From positions 558,001 to 622,000 of the forward strand of contig NZ_BAAADO010000001.1 of NCBI RefSeq assembly GCF_039522525.1: a DNA stretch of 64,000 bases, read 5' to 3'. Below, in pieces: positions 9,273 through 16,671 of this stretch. Made by a program: the position numbers and the translations under genes. The stretch comes from Salinibacillus aidingensis (GTDB taxonomy: Bacteria; Bacillota; Bacilli; Bacillales; Alkalibacillaceae). The number at the start of each line of letters is the position of its first letter. The stretch's first letter is position 1. The notes beneath the pieces are model-generated. The model saw only the letters and a program-made list of their open reading frames with translations, was not told the DNA's origin and did not search any database.

Positions 9273-9303
9273 AGAAAAGCGGAGGCGAGCGGATAGGCCC
9301 TAA
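9273..9303 (+). repeat. Family A repeat, truncated copy A3
   Basis: Only the first 30 bases or so of the element (GAAAAGCGGAGGCGAGCGGA and a few more), directly abutting the clpX terminator. With A1 and A2 it fills the whole 8964-9362 gap; no gene is present there. Confidence 0.7.
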
Positions 9304-9309
9304 ACGAAA

Positions 9310-9356
9310 AAAGCCCCGAATGTCACCTTACTGGTAACATTCGGGGCTTTCTTCTG
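9310..9356 (-). terminator. Terminator of clpX
   Basis: AAAGCCCCGAATGT and its complement surround a 12-base loop, and T-runs occur on both sides. It begins six bases past the clpX stop. Confidence 0.92.
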
Positions 9357-9362
9357 CTAAGC

Positions 9363-10640
9363 TTATGCACTTTCTTTCGGTGATTCATCATTCTGATCCA
9401 CAACAGAACCGTCTGTCATGACCAGTTTTGGTTTACCGTTTTCGAGTTGAACAGTATCCTTGGTGATAATACACTTATCAACATCATCACGGGAAGGAAG
9501 CTCATACATAACATCCATCATAATTCCTTCTATGATTGAACGTAAACCACGTGCTCCTGTTTTACGTTCAATCGCTTTTTGAGCAATGGCCTGCAGTCCT
9601 TCATCTTCAATTTCAAGCTCTACATCGTCAATTTCAAATAACTTCTTATACTGCTTAACTAGTGCGTTTTTCGGTTTTGTCAGGATTTCCACTAATGCAT
9701 CTTCATCTAACGGTTCCAATGCTCCAATAACAGGAAGACGTCCGATAAATTCAGGAATTAATCCGTAACGAAGCAGGTCTTCAGGTAATACTTTGGATAA
9801 TAATTCCGCTTTATCTAAATCTTCACCGTAATTGTCTGCACCAAAGCCGATGACACGTTTACCTAAACGGCGTTTAATAATCTGCTCGATGCCATCAAAG
9901 GCTCCGCCCACAATAAATAATACATTACTGGTATCAATTTGAATAAATTCCTGATGTGGATGCTTACGACCACCTTGTGGCGGTACACTTGCTACTGTTC
10001 CTTCAAGAATCTTTAACAGGGCCTGCTGTACCCCTTCACCAGAAACATCCCGTGTAATCGATGGGTTTTCAGACTTTCTGGCCACTTTATCAATTTCATC
10101 AATATAAATAATTCCTTTTTCGGCTTTCTCTACATCGTAATCGGCAGCCTGGATCAGTTTGAGCAGAATATTTTCCACATCTTCCCCTACATATCCGGCT
10201 TCCGTTAAGGATGTAGCATCCGCAATTGCAAATGGAACATTCAGAATGCGTGCAAGGGTTTGAGCCAATAATGTCTTACCGCTTCCTGTAGGTCCCATAA
10301 GTACAATATTACTTTTAGATAGTTCAATATCATCACTATTCTGGCTGGAATTAATTCGCTTATAATGATTATATACAGCAACCGATAGGGATTTTTTAGC
10401 ATTTTCCTGTCCGATCACATAATCACTTAAAATTTCGTTAATTTCCTTTGGCTTAGGAACCTCTTTAAATTCAACTTCTTCTTCGTTCCCTAATTCTTCC
10501 TCCACAATTTCCGTACAAAGTTCAATACATTCATCACATATATAAACACCAGGGCCTGCTACTAATTTCCGAACCTGCTCCTGTGTTTTCCCACAGAAAG
10601 AGCATTTCAAGCGTCCCTTTTCATCATTAAATTTAAGCAT
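9363..10640 (-). CDS. clpX: ATP-dependent Clp protease ATP-binding subunit ClpX
   Basis: A AAA+ unfoldase that delivers substrates to the ClpP protease. It has an N-terminal C4 zinc finger (CSFCGK ... CDECIELC), Walker A GPTGSGKTLLAQTLA, Walker B IIYIDEIDKV, and the ClpP-contacting loop region IGF (KRVIGFGADN). At 425 residues it is standard. ATG 10640 follows GAGGTGATTGA. It lies between tig (upstream) and lonB, as in B. subtilis, but has its own terminator. Confidence 0.98.
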   Translation of the reverse strand: MLKFNDEKGRLKCSFCGKTQEQVRKLVAGPGVYICDECIELCTEIVEEELGNEEEVEFKEVPKPKEINEILSDYVIGQENAKKSLSVAVYNHYKRINSSQNSDDIELSKSNIVLMGPTGSGKTLLAQTLARILNVPFAIADATSLTEAGYVGEDVENILLKLIQAADYDVEKAEKGIIYIDEIDKVARKSENPSITRDVSGEGVQQALLKILEGTVASVPPQGGRKHPHQEFIQIDTSNVLFIVGGAFDGIEQIIKRRLGKRVIGFGADNYGEDLDKAELLSKVLPEDLLRYGLIPEFIGRLPVIGALEPLDEDALVEILTKPKNALVKQYKKLFEIDDVELEIEDEGLQAIAQKAIERKTGARGLRSIIEGIMMDVMYELPSRDDVDKCIITKDTVQLENGKPKLVMTDGSVVDQNDESPKESA

Positions 10641-10956
10641 TCAATCACCTCACCAATAAATCTGTATCTCTTTACCATAAATTCAGTTCTTCTCTTGTTA
10701 GTCTTTAGCACATCATATCAAATATGTGTGTGTGGAAGAAAGTAATAAACATCTACATTTGATTACCTTTTTATAAAGATATGTAATCATTATGTACGTC
10801 ATGTCTTTATAAGTCAATGATAATGAAACCCTTATGTTTATTTCGGTCTCAGGAGATACAGTATAGCCTATATGTATGCAGCATATACTAAACCTGTTCA
10901 ATCATTTTATGTATGTATAAAACAAGGTACGATTTCTCGCACCTTGTCTTCAATAA
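10641..10956. other. Intergenic region between tig and clpX, no gene seen
   Basis: 316 bp of AT-rich DNA holding the tig terminator at its right end and presumably the clpX promoter. A 62-codon open frame on the minus strand here has no ribosome site and a composition unlike a protein. I see no RNA gene or repeat. Confidence 0.6.
10915..10948 (-). terminator. Terminator of tig
   Basis: ACAAGGTACGA pairs with TCGCACCTTGT (one mismatch), and on the minus strand TTTTATAC follows. It is eight bases past the tig stop. Confidence 0.85.
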
Positions 10957-12243
10957 TTATGCGGTTTTACTTTGATCGACTAAGAAATCAATTGCTTTTC
11001 TAAGCTTCAGTTCATCCTTAAGCATGTCTGTGTTTCCGCCAAGAGCCTGTTTAATCTGTTCTACTTCCATTTGATAGGATTTAGCCATATTCTCAAGCTC
11101 TTCATTTATGTCTTCCTCAGTTGCTTGAAGGTTTTCCGTTTCTGCAATGGCTTCTAATGTCAGGTTGGTCTGAACACGTTTTTTCGCATCTTCTCTCATT
11201 TGTTCTTTTAGCTCATCCTGACCCTGGCCGGAGAACTGCTGATACATATCCAGCGTCATTCCCTGCATTTGCAGGCGCTGTTCAAACTCCTGAAGCATAC
11301 GATCAAGCTCGGATTCAACCATTGCATTAGGAATATCCACTTCAGCATTTTCACTGGCTTGTTCCACTAAGCTTTCACGTTTTTGATTGTCAGCATCCTG
11401 TTCCTTTTGCTCTTGAAGGCGTTTCTTAGTTTTTTCCTTCAATTCATCAAGAGATTCTGCTTCATCATCTGCGTCCTTTGCAAATTCATCATCAAGCTCA
11501 GGAAGTTCCTTACCTTTTACTTCATGAATTTTCACTTTAAAGGTTGCCGGTTTACCTGCAAGATCCTCAGCATGATAATCTTCCGGGAACGTTACTTCAA
11601 TTTCACTTTCTTCTCCTGCTTCCTTACCAATTAGCTGATCTTCAAAGCCTGGAATAAATTGACCGGAGCCAACTTCAAGGGAATGGTTTTCAGCACTGCC
11701 GCCTTCGAATGGTTCGCCATCCATAAATCCTTCAAAGTCGAACACTACTGTATCGCCTTCCTCAATTTTACCGTCTTCTTTAACAACGAGCTCGGCATGA
11801 CGTTCCTGAAGCTGTTTAATTTCATTTTCAACATCTTCGTCGGTAACGCTGGTATCCTGCTCTTCTACTTCAAGACCTTTATAGTCTCCAAGTTTTACTT
11901 CAGGCTTAACCGTTACTTTAGCAGTGAAAATAAGATCTTTTCCTTTTTCAATCTGCTCAATGTCAACGTCCGGCTGATCAACAGGTTCAATTCCCGCTTC
12001 ATCAATCGCTTTTGTATAAGCCTCAGGAAGAACCAGGTCTACAGCATCCTGGTAAAGAGCCTCTACTCCGAAACGCTTTTCAAAAATTGGACGTGGTACT
12101 CTTCCCTTTCTGAATCCTGGAATTTGTACATCTTTTACAACTTTTTTGAAGGCTTGATCTAAAGCAGAATCAAATTCTTTCGCATCTACTTCAAAGGTTA
12201 GTACTCCTTCATTGCCTTCTTGTTTTTCCCATTTTACTGACAT
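10957..12243 (-). CDS. tig: Trigger factor (ribosome-associated chaperone and prolyl isomerase)
   Basis: It binds at the ribosomal exit tunnel and helps nascent chains fold. In 428 residues it has an N-terminal ribosome-binding domain with the signature region GFRKGRVPRPIFEKRFG (FRxGxxP), a central FKBP-type domain (EEGDTVVFDFEGFMDGEPFEGG ... FIPGFEDQLIG) and a helical C-terminal domain. The protein is strikingly acidic, consistent with a halotolerant host (inference). ATG 12243 has GGAGGGAATTCT upstream. Confidence 0.97.
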   Translation of the reverse strand: MSVKWEKQEGNEGVLTFEVDAKEFDSALDQAFKKVVKDVQIPGFRKGRVPRPIFEKRFGVEALYQDAVDLVLPEAYTKAIDEAGIEPVDQPDVDIEQIEKGKDLIFTAKVTVKPEVKLGDYKGLEVEEQDTSVTDEDVENEIKQLQERHAELVVKEDGKIEEGDTVVFDFEGFMDGEPFEGGSAENHSLEVGSGQFIPGFEDQLIGKEAGEESEIEVTFPEDYHAEDLAGKPATFKVKIHEVKGKELPELDDEFAKDADDEAESLDELKEKTKKRLQEQKEQDADNQKRESLVEQASENAEVDIPNAMVESELDRMLQEFEQRLQMQGMTLDMYQQFSGQGQDELKEQMREDAKKRVQTNLTLEAIAETENLQATEEDINEELENMAKSYQMEVEQIKQALGGNTDMLKDELKLRKAIDFLVDQSKTA

Positions 12244-12405
12244 AGAATTCCCTCCAACATCTATTATTCAATTAATGAACTTTAATGAACTAAAATTTAA
12301 TTTTAAGATAGTAGTTCAATTATATAAGTACGAATGCATAATGCAACCATTATATTATAACATATTCTTTACACCTTTCAACAAATTTACCAACACTTCG
12401 AACCG

Positions 12406-13395
12406 CTATTCAATTTGGGAAAAGTACTTTTTTTCTAACTCCTGTATCTCATTTTTCCAATATTCCCGTTCCTCACTGTCTTCGTTCTCCATCGAATATT
12501 CATCATCCATTTGCAGGTACTCTAAAGCCAGCGATAATATTGCTTCTGTAATGACTGTCTGATCCTTTTGCCCCGGTACAAATGGAAAATAAATATAAAG
12601 AAAGCGGAAGAGTATCTGTCTGGTAAATTCAAACAAAGTAGGATCCTGCTGTTCCACCCAATCCAGGGAATTCATAACTTCCTTTGCAAACGTCTGGTCC
12701 ATAATATCGTCCAGTTCTGTCGGGTTTACAATCTTTATCTGATTAAATTTATCCACTTCTATATCTTTATTGATTTCCTGTTCCATAAACCATTGTAAAA
12801 GTCCAGTCTTCATGACCGGGTTTAACTCTGAATCACCAAAAAAGGGAATGAAATCATCCACATAATCCTTCAGAGGCTTCTTTCTTAATAAGGATAATAG
12901 ACGCCATTGTTCCTGAAAGCTTCCCCCATCTAAATTATGAAGAAAATATTCAATTTCCTTATCATTGTACTTATTATGATCCTGATCCTGGTTGAAATTT
13001 TGACTTAAGTCGTAAATCTGCTGAAATTGTTCCCGATATGTATAAGGGACATCCTCAGTCGCAAAAATCTCATCTAACAAACTGGTGATTTCCCCATACT
13101 GACTGGTTTGAAATAAAACCGTTATATAAATATGTAAGTATTTATAATAGTTATCCTCATCTTCCTTCATGAGCTTTCGGCATAGGGCGATTGCTTCATC
13201 AAAACGGCCTAACTCTATATAACAAATCACCTTTCCTGTTAAAATTTCATAGGATGCAGCTTCAAATTCCTCCAGAAGCAAAATTTTCTCTAATGCATCT
13301 TCATATCTTTTCTCCTTTAATGCCTCAAGACCGTCCTGCTCTAATTGTCTTTTCCATCCAGGAAATATGACAACATCTTGATGTTTCTTTTTCAT
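12406..13395 (-). CDS. ysoA: TPR-repeat protein, YsoA-like
   Basis: A 329-residue soluble protein with tetratricopeptide-like helices (RYEDALEKILLLEEFEAASYEILTGKVICYIELGRFDEAIALCRKLMKEDEDN). It occupies the place of B. subtilis ysoA next to tig and has its length. ATG 13395 (MKKKHQDVVIF) is preceded by AGGAAGGTG; a GTG two codons earlier is too close to that site. Its role is unknown; TPR proteins usually mediate protein-protein contacts. Confidence 0.8.
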   Translation of the reverse strand: MKKKHQDVVIFPGWKRQLEQDGLEALKEKRYEDALEKILLLEEFEAASYEILTGKVICYIELGRFDEAIALCRKLMKEDEDNYYKYLHIYITVLFQTSQYGEITSLLDEIFATEDVPYTYREQFQQIYDLSQNFNQDQDHNKYNDKEIEYFLHNLDGGSFQEQWRLLSLLRKKPLKDYVDDFIPFFGDSELNPVMKTGLLQWFMEQEINKDIEVDKFNQIKIVNPTELDDIMDQTFAKEVMNSLDWVEQQDPTLFEFTRQILFRFLYIYFPFVPGQKDQTVITEAILSLALEYLQMDDEYSMENEDSEEREYWKNEIQELEKKYFSQIE

Positions 13396-13697
13396 AAACA
13401 CCTTCCTGTTCTTTTATGCTGAGGTTGTTGTATTTATTATTCATACCCTGTAACAACGATTTAAAACTTCATTGTATGTCCATTTTATGATGACTTCCCA
13501 CAATATACCATAATGAAACCTTTTTGATAACTCCCTGCTACGAGCCTTCCTTTCTTAAGTTTAAAATTATTTTGAACGGGAAGAACTTTAATAAGTATTT
13601 AGGCTGAATACAATTAAGAAATTTCTTTCTGTTAAAAGAGCCGCGAATATACGGGGAAGTCTTATAAATTTTACCGCTATTCGTAGGAGTGATACTT

Positions 13698-13874
13698 ATT
13701 CGTTTTGCATTTTTAACAGATGAAAAATTATTGGATGCTTATCAAAAAGCAATAGAGTTACAATTATCCAGCCAATTTATTCAAATTCTGGAGGAGGAGC
13801 TTCAAAAACGGAATCTTAAACAACACACCAGTACTTTTAATATAAAAGTGGATTTTGGTGCGGTCGAGCAATAA
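13698..13874 (+). CDS. sda: Sporulation histidine kinase inhibitor Sda
   Basis: Sda binds KinA and blocks its autophosphorylation, stopping sporulation when DNA replication is perturbed. The core LTDEKLLDAYQKAIELQLS (two-helix hairpin) matches my memory of B. subtilis Sda closely, followed by FIQILEEELQKRNL and a short extra C-terminal tail. The frame can be read from a GTG at 13689, but that codon overlaps the AGGAG ribosome site. The in-frame codon at ideal spacing (8 nt) is ATT at 13698, giving MRFAFLTDE, which also parallels MRKLSDE of B. subtilis. A non-canonical ATT start is therefore likely. A weak hairpin spans the stop codon. Confidence 0.85.
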   Translation: MRFAFLTDEKLLDAYQKAIELQLSSQFIQILEEELQKRNLKQHTSTFNIKVDFGAVEQ

Positions 13875-13904
13875 AATTTGCTTGACCACCGCAAATCTAT
13901 ATGA

Positions 13905-14600
13905 CTAAATATTTTCAATAAGATCCCAGCTTAGAACACTAATATTAAGAAACCCTTCTCCTTTTAGATATTCACTTATTTCATTCACATGATCTTTCGG
14001 TACAATAACCGCTTCGACATCCTCATTTGTAAATGAAAAATCATCCAGACACCTCCACTCTCTTTCGCCATAAAAGGAATCATCATAATCAGAATCAAAA
14101 TGTGTCAGTTTCAGGAAGTTTACGAGTGGATTATTTTGATTGATTCCCAATAACTCCAGGAAATCCATCTGATTTTCAGTGCCTTTCTCTTTTACTTCTC
14201 TCTGAACTTGTTTCGGCTGCATTTTTAACATTTTAGTCGGATAAGGCTCAAAATATAATACAGGATGGAAATTTTCATGAATTTTCCTGGCATTAAATCC
14301 GATGGCATAATCACCATAATACTGACGGTGGAATACTAGATCCTTTAATGGGATGTCACAGACACAGCAAAATTCATCGGTTTCTACCTTTTCCAGAACC
14401 TTTTCGGTCGTCGTTGCCTGTAAAACCTTACTTTGAAGGATATTTTTTAAATTTCCCATTGCTCTTTCGGGATGTCTTAACGTAGTATTTTCCTTCACTT
14501 CTCTTAAACAACGGAAGTGATGCCATACCTCGGAACCATCCTTTGAAACAGGACCCCCGGTGAAGTGCCAGTAAATGTTGGAGTAAAAACGAGGTTTCAT
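13905..14600 (-). CDS. AbiGi-like (putative abortive-infection) protein
   Basis: A 231-residue soluble protein. Features seen are SNIYWHFTGGP at the N terminus, a CVCDIPLKDLVFHRQYYG-YAIGF block (residues about 79-102), a PVLYFEPYPTKMLK segment, and EREWRC near residue 183. This combination resembles the AbiGi family (annotated as the antitoxin half of the AbiG phage-resistance system) and the related DUF2971 proteins. I assign it from pattern memory, not a search. No AbiGii-like partner is beside it. It is flanked by a terminator and a 49-codon ORF upstream on the same strand, and stands in a patch absent from the B. subtilis order. Confidence 0.55.
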   Translation of the reverse strand: MKPRFYSNIYWHFTGGPVSKDGSEVWHHFRCLREVKENTTLRHPERAMGNLKNILQSKVLQATTTEKVLEKVETDEFCCVCDIPLKDLVFHRQYYGDYAIGFNARKIHENFHPVLYFEPYPTKMLKMQPKQVQREVKEKGTENQMDFLELLGINQNNPLVNFLKLTHFDSDYDDSFYGEREWRCLDDFSFTNEDVEAVIVPKDHVNEISEYLKGEGFLNISVLSWDLIENI

Positions 14601-14639
14601 CTAATTCCCCTTTCTGTACCTTTCACCCTCATAAGCAAA

Positions 14640-14672
14640 CAAAAGCATTAAGCGTCAATCAGCTTAATGCCC
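14640..14672 (-). terminator. Terminator after the 49-codon ORF
   Basis: On the minus strand GCATTAAGC and GCTTAATGC surround an 8-base loop, then TTTTGTTT follows. It lies eight bases past the stop of the small ORF. Confidence 0.85.
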
Positions 14673-14680
14673 ATTTCATT

Positions 14681-14830
14681 TCATTCTAATGTTTGAAGCG
14701 TCTCTTTAAACTGATTAAATTCTTCATCAGTCAGGTTTTCATTCAGCACCACAAGCAAATTATCATGCTGAATAGTCTTTGTTAAAATGCTGTCCGCTTC
14801 TCCTTCAAGGTTACCAAAATAATCTTTCAT
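14681..14830 (-). CDS. Small ORF, 49 residues, acidic
   Basis: Starts MKDYFGNLEGEADSILTKT and ends DEEFNQFKETLQTLE. It has a sensible amphipathic, acidic composition, an in-frame stop 9 bases upstream of the ATG, and a strong terminator directly after its stop, which together suggest a real gene. The weakness is the ribosome site, which is poor (TGTGAAACG). It shares strand with the AbiGi-like gene downstream but the terminator between them argues for separate transcripts. I do not recognise the family. Confidence 0.6.
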   Translation of the reverse strand: MKDYFGNLEGEADSILTKTIQHDNLLVVLNENLTDEEFNQFKETLQTLE

Positions 14831-14993
14831 ATCGTTTCACAATATACGGTAGCCTTTTTAGTATGACCAGAACCCAATAAAATACTCACCATTTATTAAA
14901 TCAAACTTCAAGCCCAGAAATATAATAATATAGTGCAAAAGTTTCTCATTCGGCACGTGAAATTTTGAACCCTTTTTCCCAAAGGAATCAACA

Positions 14994-15034
14994 CCTCTTT
15001 TTCAGAAATAGTTATGTATATTCTGAAAAGGAGG
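14994..15034 (+). promoter_or_regulatory. Hairpin that encloses the ribosome-binding site of the subtilisin gene
   Basis: CCTCTTTTTCAGAA (14994-15007) pairs with TTCTGAAAAGGAGG (15021-15034) over 14 bp, with a single U-G wobble and a 13-base loop. The right arm contains the whole AAAAGGAGG ribosome site, six bases before the ATG at 15041. No T-run follows, so it is not a terminator. Such a structure would repress translation unless melted or bypassed. Confidence 0.75.
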
Positions 15035-15040
15035 AATAAT

Positions 15041-16249
15041 ATGAAAAAGGTAATTTGGTATGCAGTAGCTGCGATTTTTGTTTTAACAGCTTTTCCCGTT
15101 ATGGGAGCCGCAGCTGCAAGTGCAGAGACCCCTATTAAGGATAGTCAAAATTCTGTCCAGCCAGTAGGAAATGCAGGCGATTATGTCAAAGGGGAAGTCG
15201 TTGTTAAATTTAAGGAAAACACAACGAAAGAAAGACTGAAGCAAGTTGCAAAAAAAGCAGGTGCAAAAGTCGCCAAAGAAGAGGATATTGTAAAATCTCC
15301 TTTTAAAGTACTTAAAGTTGGCAATGTAGAAGCGGTAGTCAGAGCATTAAACAAAAATCCCAATGTCGAGTATGCAGAGCCCAATTATAAAATGAGTGCT
15401 ACGTGGACTCCCGATGATACCTATGCAAACCCTTCCTATCAATATGGACTATTTACAACAAATACAGATCATGCCTGGGATATTGCCCGTGGAAGCAGTA
15501 ACCAGGAAATTGCGGTTATCGATACTGGTGTAGATTATCAGCATGAAGATCTAAATAACAAAACAATCTTGGGCTATGACTTCGTTCAAAACGATTATGA
15601 CCCAATGGATCGTAATGGACATGGCACTCATGTAGCTGGAACTGCAGCAGCGGAAACCAATAATGGAACTGGTGTTGCTGGTATGGCACCGGAAACTAAT
15701 ATTTTAGCCGTTCGTGTACTCGATTCAAGAGGCAGTGGTTCGCTGGCTGACATTGTGGATGGTATTCGTTATGCGGCAGACTATGGCGCTGAAGTCATCA
15801 ATTTATCCCTGGGATGTAACTGTGATACCCAGGCTTTAGAGGATGCTGTCAATTATGCCTGGAATCAAGGTTCAGTAGTTATCGCAGCAGCTGGAAATGA
15901 TGGCGTATCCACGACATTTGAACCTGCTTCCTACGAAAATGTAATTTCAGTAGCCGCTGTGGATAGCAGTAACCAGCTGGCAAGTTTCTCGAACTATGGA
16001 TCATGGGTCGATGTAGCTGCACCAGGTGTTGACATTGCCTCTACAGTCCAGCGTGATGGCTATGCCTATATGTCTGGTACATCCATGGCCTCGCCACATG
16101 TTGCAGGTCTGGCAGGACTATTGGCAGGACAAAATCGAAGCCACTATGAAATTCGTTCGGCCATTGAAAACACAGCAGCCCCTATTAGTGGAACCGGCTA
16201 CTATTTTGAACATGGCCTCATCGATTCTTACGCCGCTGTTAACTATTAA
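15041..16249 (+). CDS. Secreted subtilisin-family serine protease (S8, thermitase/Ak.1-like)
   Basis: A 402-residue preproprotein: signal peptide (MKKVIWYAVAAIFVLTAFPV, cut near AAASA), an I9 inhibitor propeptide with NPNVEYAEPNY at its end, and an S8 domain. The catalytic triad is Asp161 (VIDTGVDY), His194 (NGHGTHVAG) and Ser348 (SGTSMASPHVAG), with oxyanion Asn286 (AAAGNDG). LSLGCNCDTQ carries two cysteines (259, 261) like the active-site disulfide described for Bacillus Ak.1 protease. ATG 15041 has AAAAGGAGG upstream; an in-frame ATG at 15014 sits in the loop of the hairpin. It is a plus-strand singleton with its own terminator, so probably a feeding exoprotease. Confidence 0.93.
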   Translation: MKKVIWYAVAAIFVLTAFPVMGAAAASAETPIKDSQNSVQPVGNAGDYVKGEVVVKFKENTTKERLKQVAKKAGAKVAKEEDIVKSPFKVLKVGNVEAVVRALNKNPNVEYAEPNYKMSATWTPDDTYANPSYQYGLFTTNTDHAWDIARGSSNQEIAVIDTGVDYQHEDLNNKTILGYDFVQNDYDPMDRNGHGTHVAGTAAAETNNGTGVAGMAPETNILAVRVLDSRGSGSLADIVDGIRYAADYGAEVINLSLGCNCDTQALEDAVNYAWNQGSVVIAAAGNDGVSTTFEPASYENVISVAAVDSSNQLASFSNYGSWVDVAAPGVDIASTVQRDGYAYMSGTSMASPHVAGLAGLLAGQNRSHYEIRSAIENTAAPISGTGYYFEHGLIDSYAAVNY

Positions 16250-16257
16250 TACTATCC

Positions 16258-16297
16258 TAAAACGGCCTCAACAGGTTATCCTGTGAGGCCGTTTTAT
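16258..16297 (+). terminator. Terminator of the subtilisin gene
   Basis: AAAACGGCCTCA and TGAGGCCGTTTTA flank a 12-base loop, ten bases past the stop codon. Confidence 0.92.
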
Positions 16298-16348
16298 GTC
16301 TCATGCTTACAGTGAAGTCCTATCAGACATGTGATCCAGGTTCAGAAT

Positions 16349-16398
16349 AAAAAAACCTCAATCTCCTAACAAGCACTTTAAGAGATTGAGGTCTTTTT
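16349..16398 (-). terminator. Terminator of the tRNA pair
   Basis: CCTCAATCTC / GAGATTGAGG stem with T-runs on both sides, directly after tRNA-Arg on the minus strand. Confidence 0.85.
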
Positions 16399-16404
16399 CG
16401 ATAA

Positions 16405-16478
16405 CGTCCCAGGAGAGATTCGAACTCCCGACCCACAGCTTAGAAGGCTGTTGCTCTATCCTGCTGAGCTACTGGGAC
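16405..16478 (-). tRNA. tRNA-Arg (anticodon TCT)
   Basis: Folds as a full cloverleaf: acceptor GTCCCAG/CTGGGAC with discriminator G, D arm AGCTCAGCAGGATAGAGC, anticodon stem ACAGC/GCTGT around loop CTTCTAA, and T arm GGGAGTTCGAATCTCTC. CCA is not encoded. It follows tRNA-Gly with a one-base gap and precedes a terminator, so the two form one transcript. Confidence 0.96.
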
Positions 16479-16479
16479 A

Positions 16480-16553
16480 TGGAGCGGGTGATGGGAATCG
16501 AACCCACGACATCAGCTTGGAAGGCTGAGGTTTTACCACTAAACTACACCCGC
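16480..16553 (-). tRNA. tRNA-Gly (anticodon TCC)
   Basis: Acceptor GCGGGTG/CACCCGC with discriminator T and an encoded CCA; anticodon loop CTTCCAA; T arm GTGGGTTCGATTCCCAT. It is the first gene of the two-tRNA unit. Confidence 0.96.
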
Positions 16554-16614
16554 AACAGACAAAACCTATTATAAGAAGATTTGATGTTTATGTCAATAAG
16601 TTTTACGAAAAAAA

Positions 16615-16662
16615 TTTTAAAAACCCTCTATCACCGGAGAAATTTCTCTCCTGGTGATAGAT
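16615..16662 (-). terminator. Terminator of ysnB
   Basis: On the minus strand CTATCACCAGGAGA pairs with TCTCCGGTGATAG (small mismatch), followed by AGGGTTTTTAAAA. Starts ten bases past ysnB. Confidence 0.85.
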
Positions 16663-16671
16663 CGGTTTATA

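Noticed and set aside
9031..9303. Tandem repeats resembling a CRISPR array
   Set aside because: The units are about 120 bp with internal hairpins, only two and a bit copies, and similar copies are scattered elsewhere; no short direct repeats with unique spacers and no cas genes.
9273..9303. Insertion sequence or transposase gene linked to the repeats
   Set aside because: No transposase, integrase or phage gene is encoded anywhere in the window; any mobilising enzyme must be elsewhere.
10713..10901. 62-codon open frame between clpX and tig
   Set aside because: No ribosome site, cysteine/isoleucine/tyrosine-rich random-looking translation, AT-rich intergenic DNA.
11659..12162. 167-codon open frame on the plus strand
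   Set aside because: Antisense shadow of trigger factor; the Phe/Asn-rich translation reflects the acidic codons of tig on the other strand.
13430..13690. DnaA boxes in the sda promoter, as known in B. subtilis
   Set aside because: No TTATCCACA or close match was found; the best candidate has three mismatches.
16386..16574. 62-codon open frame on the plus strand
   Set aside because: It runs antisense over the two tRNA genes and the terminator.
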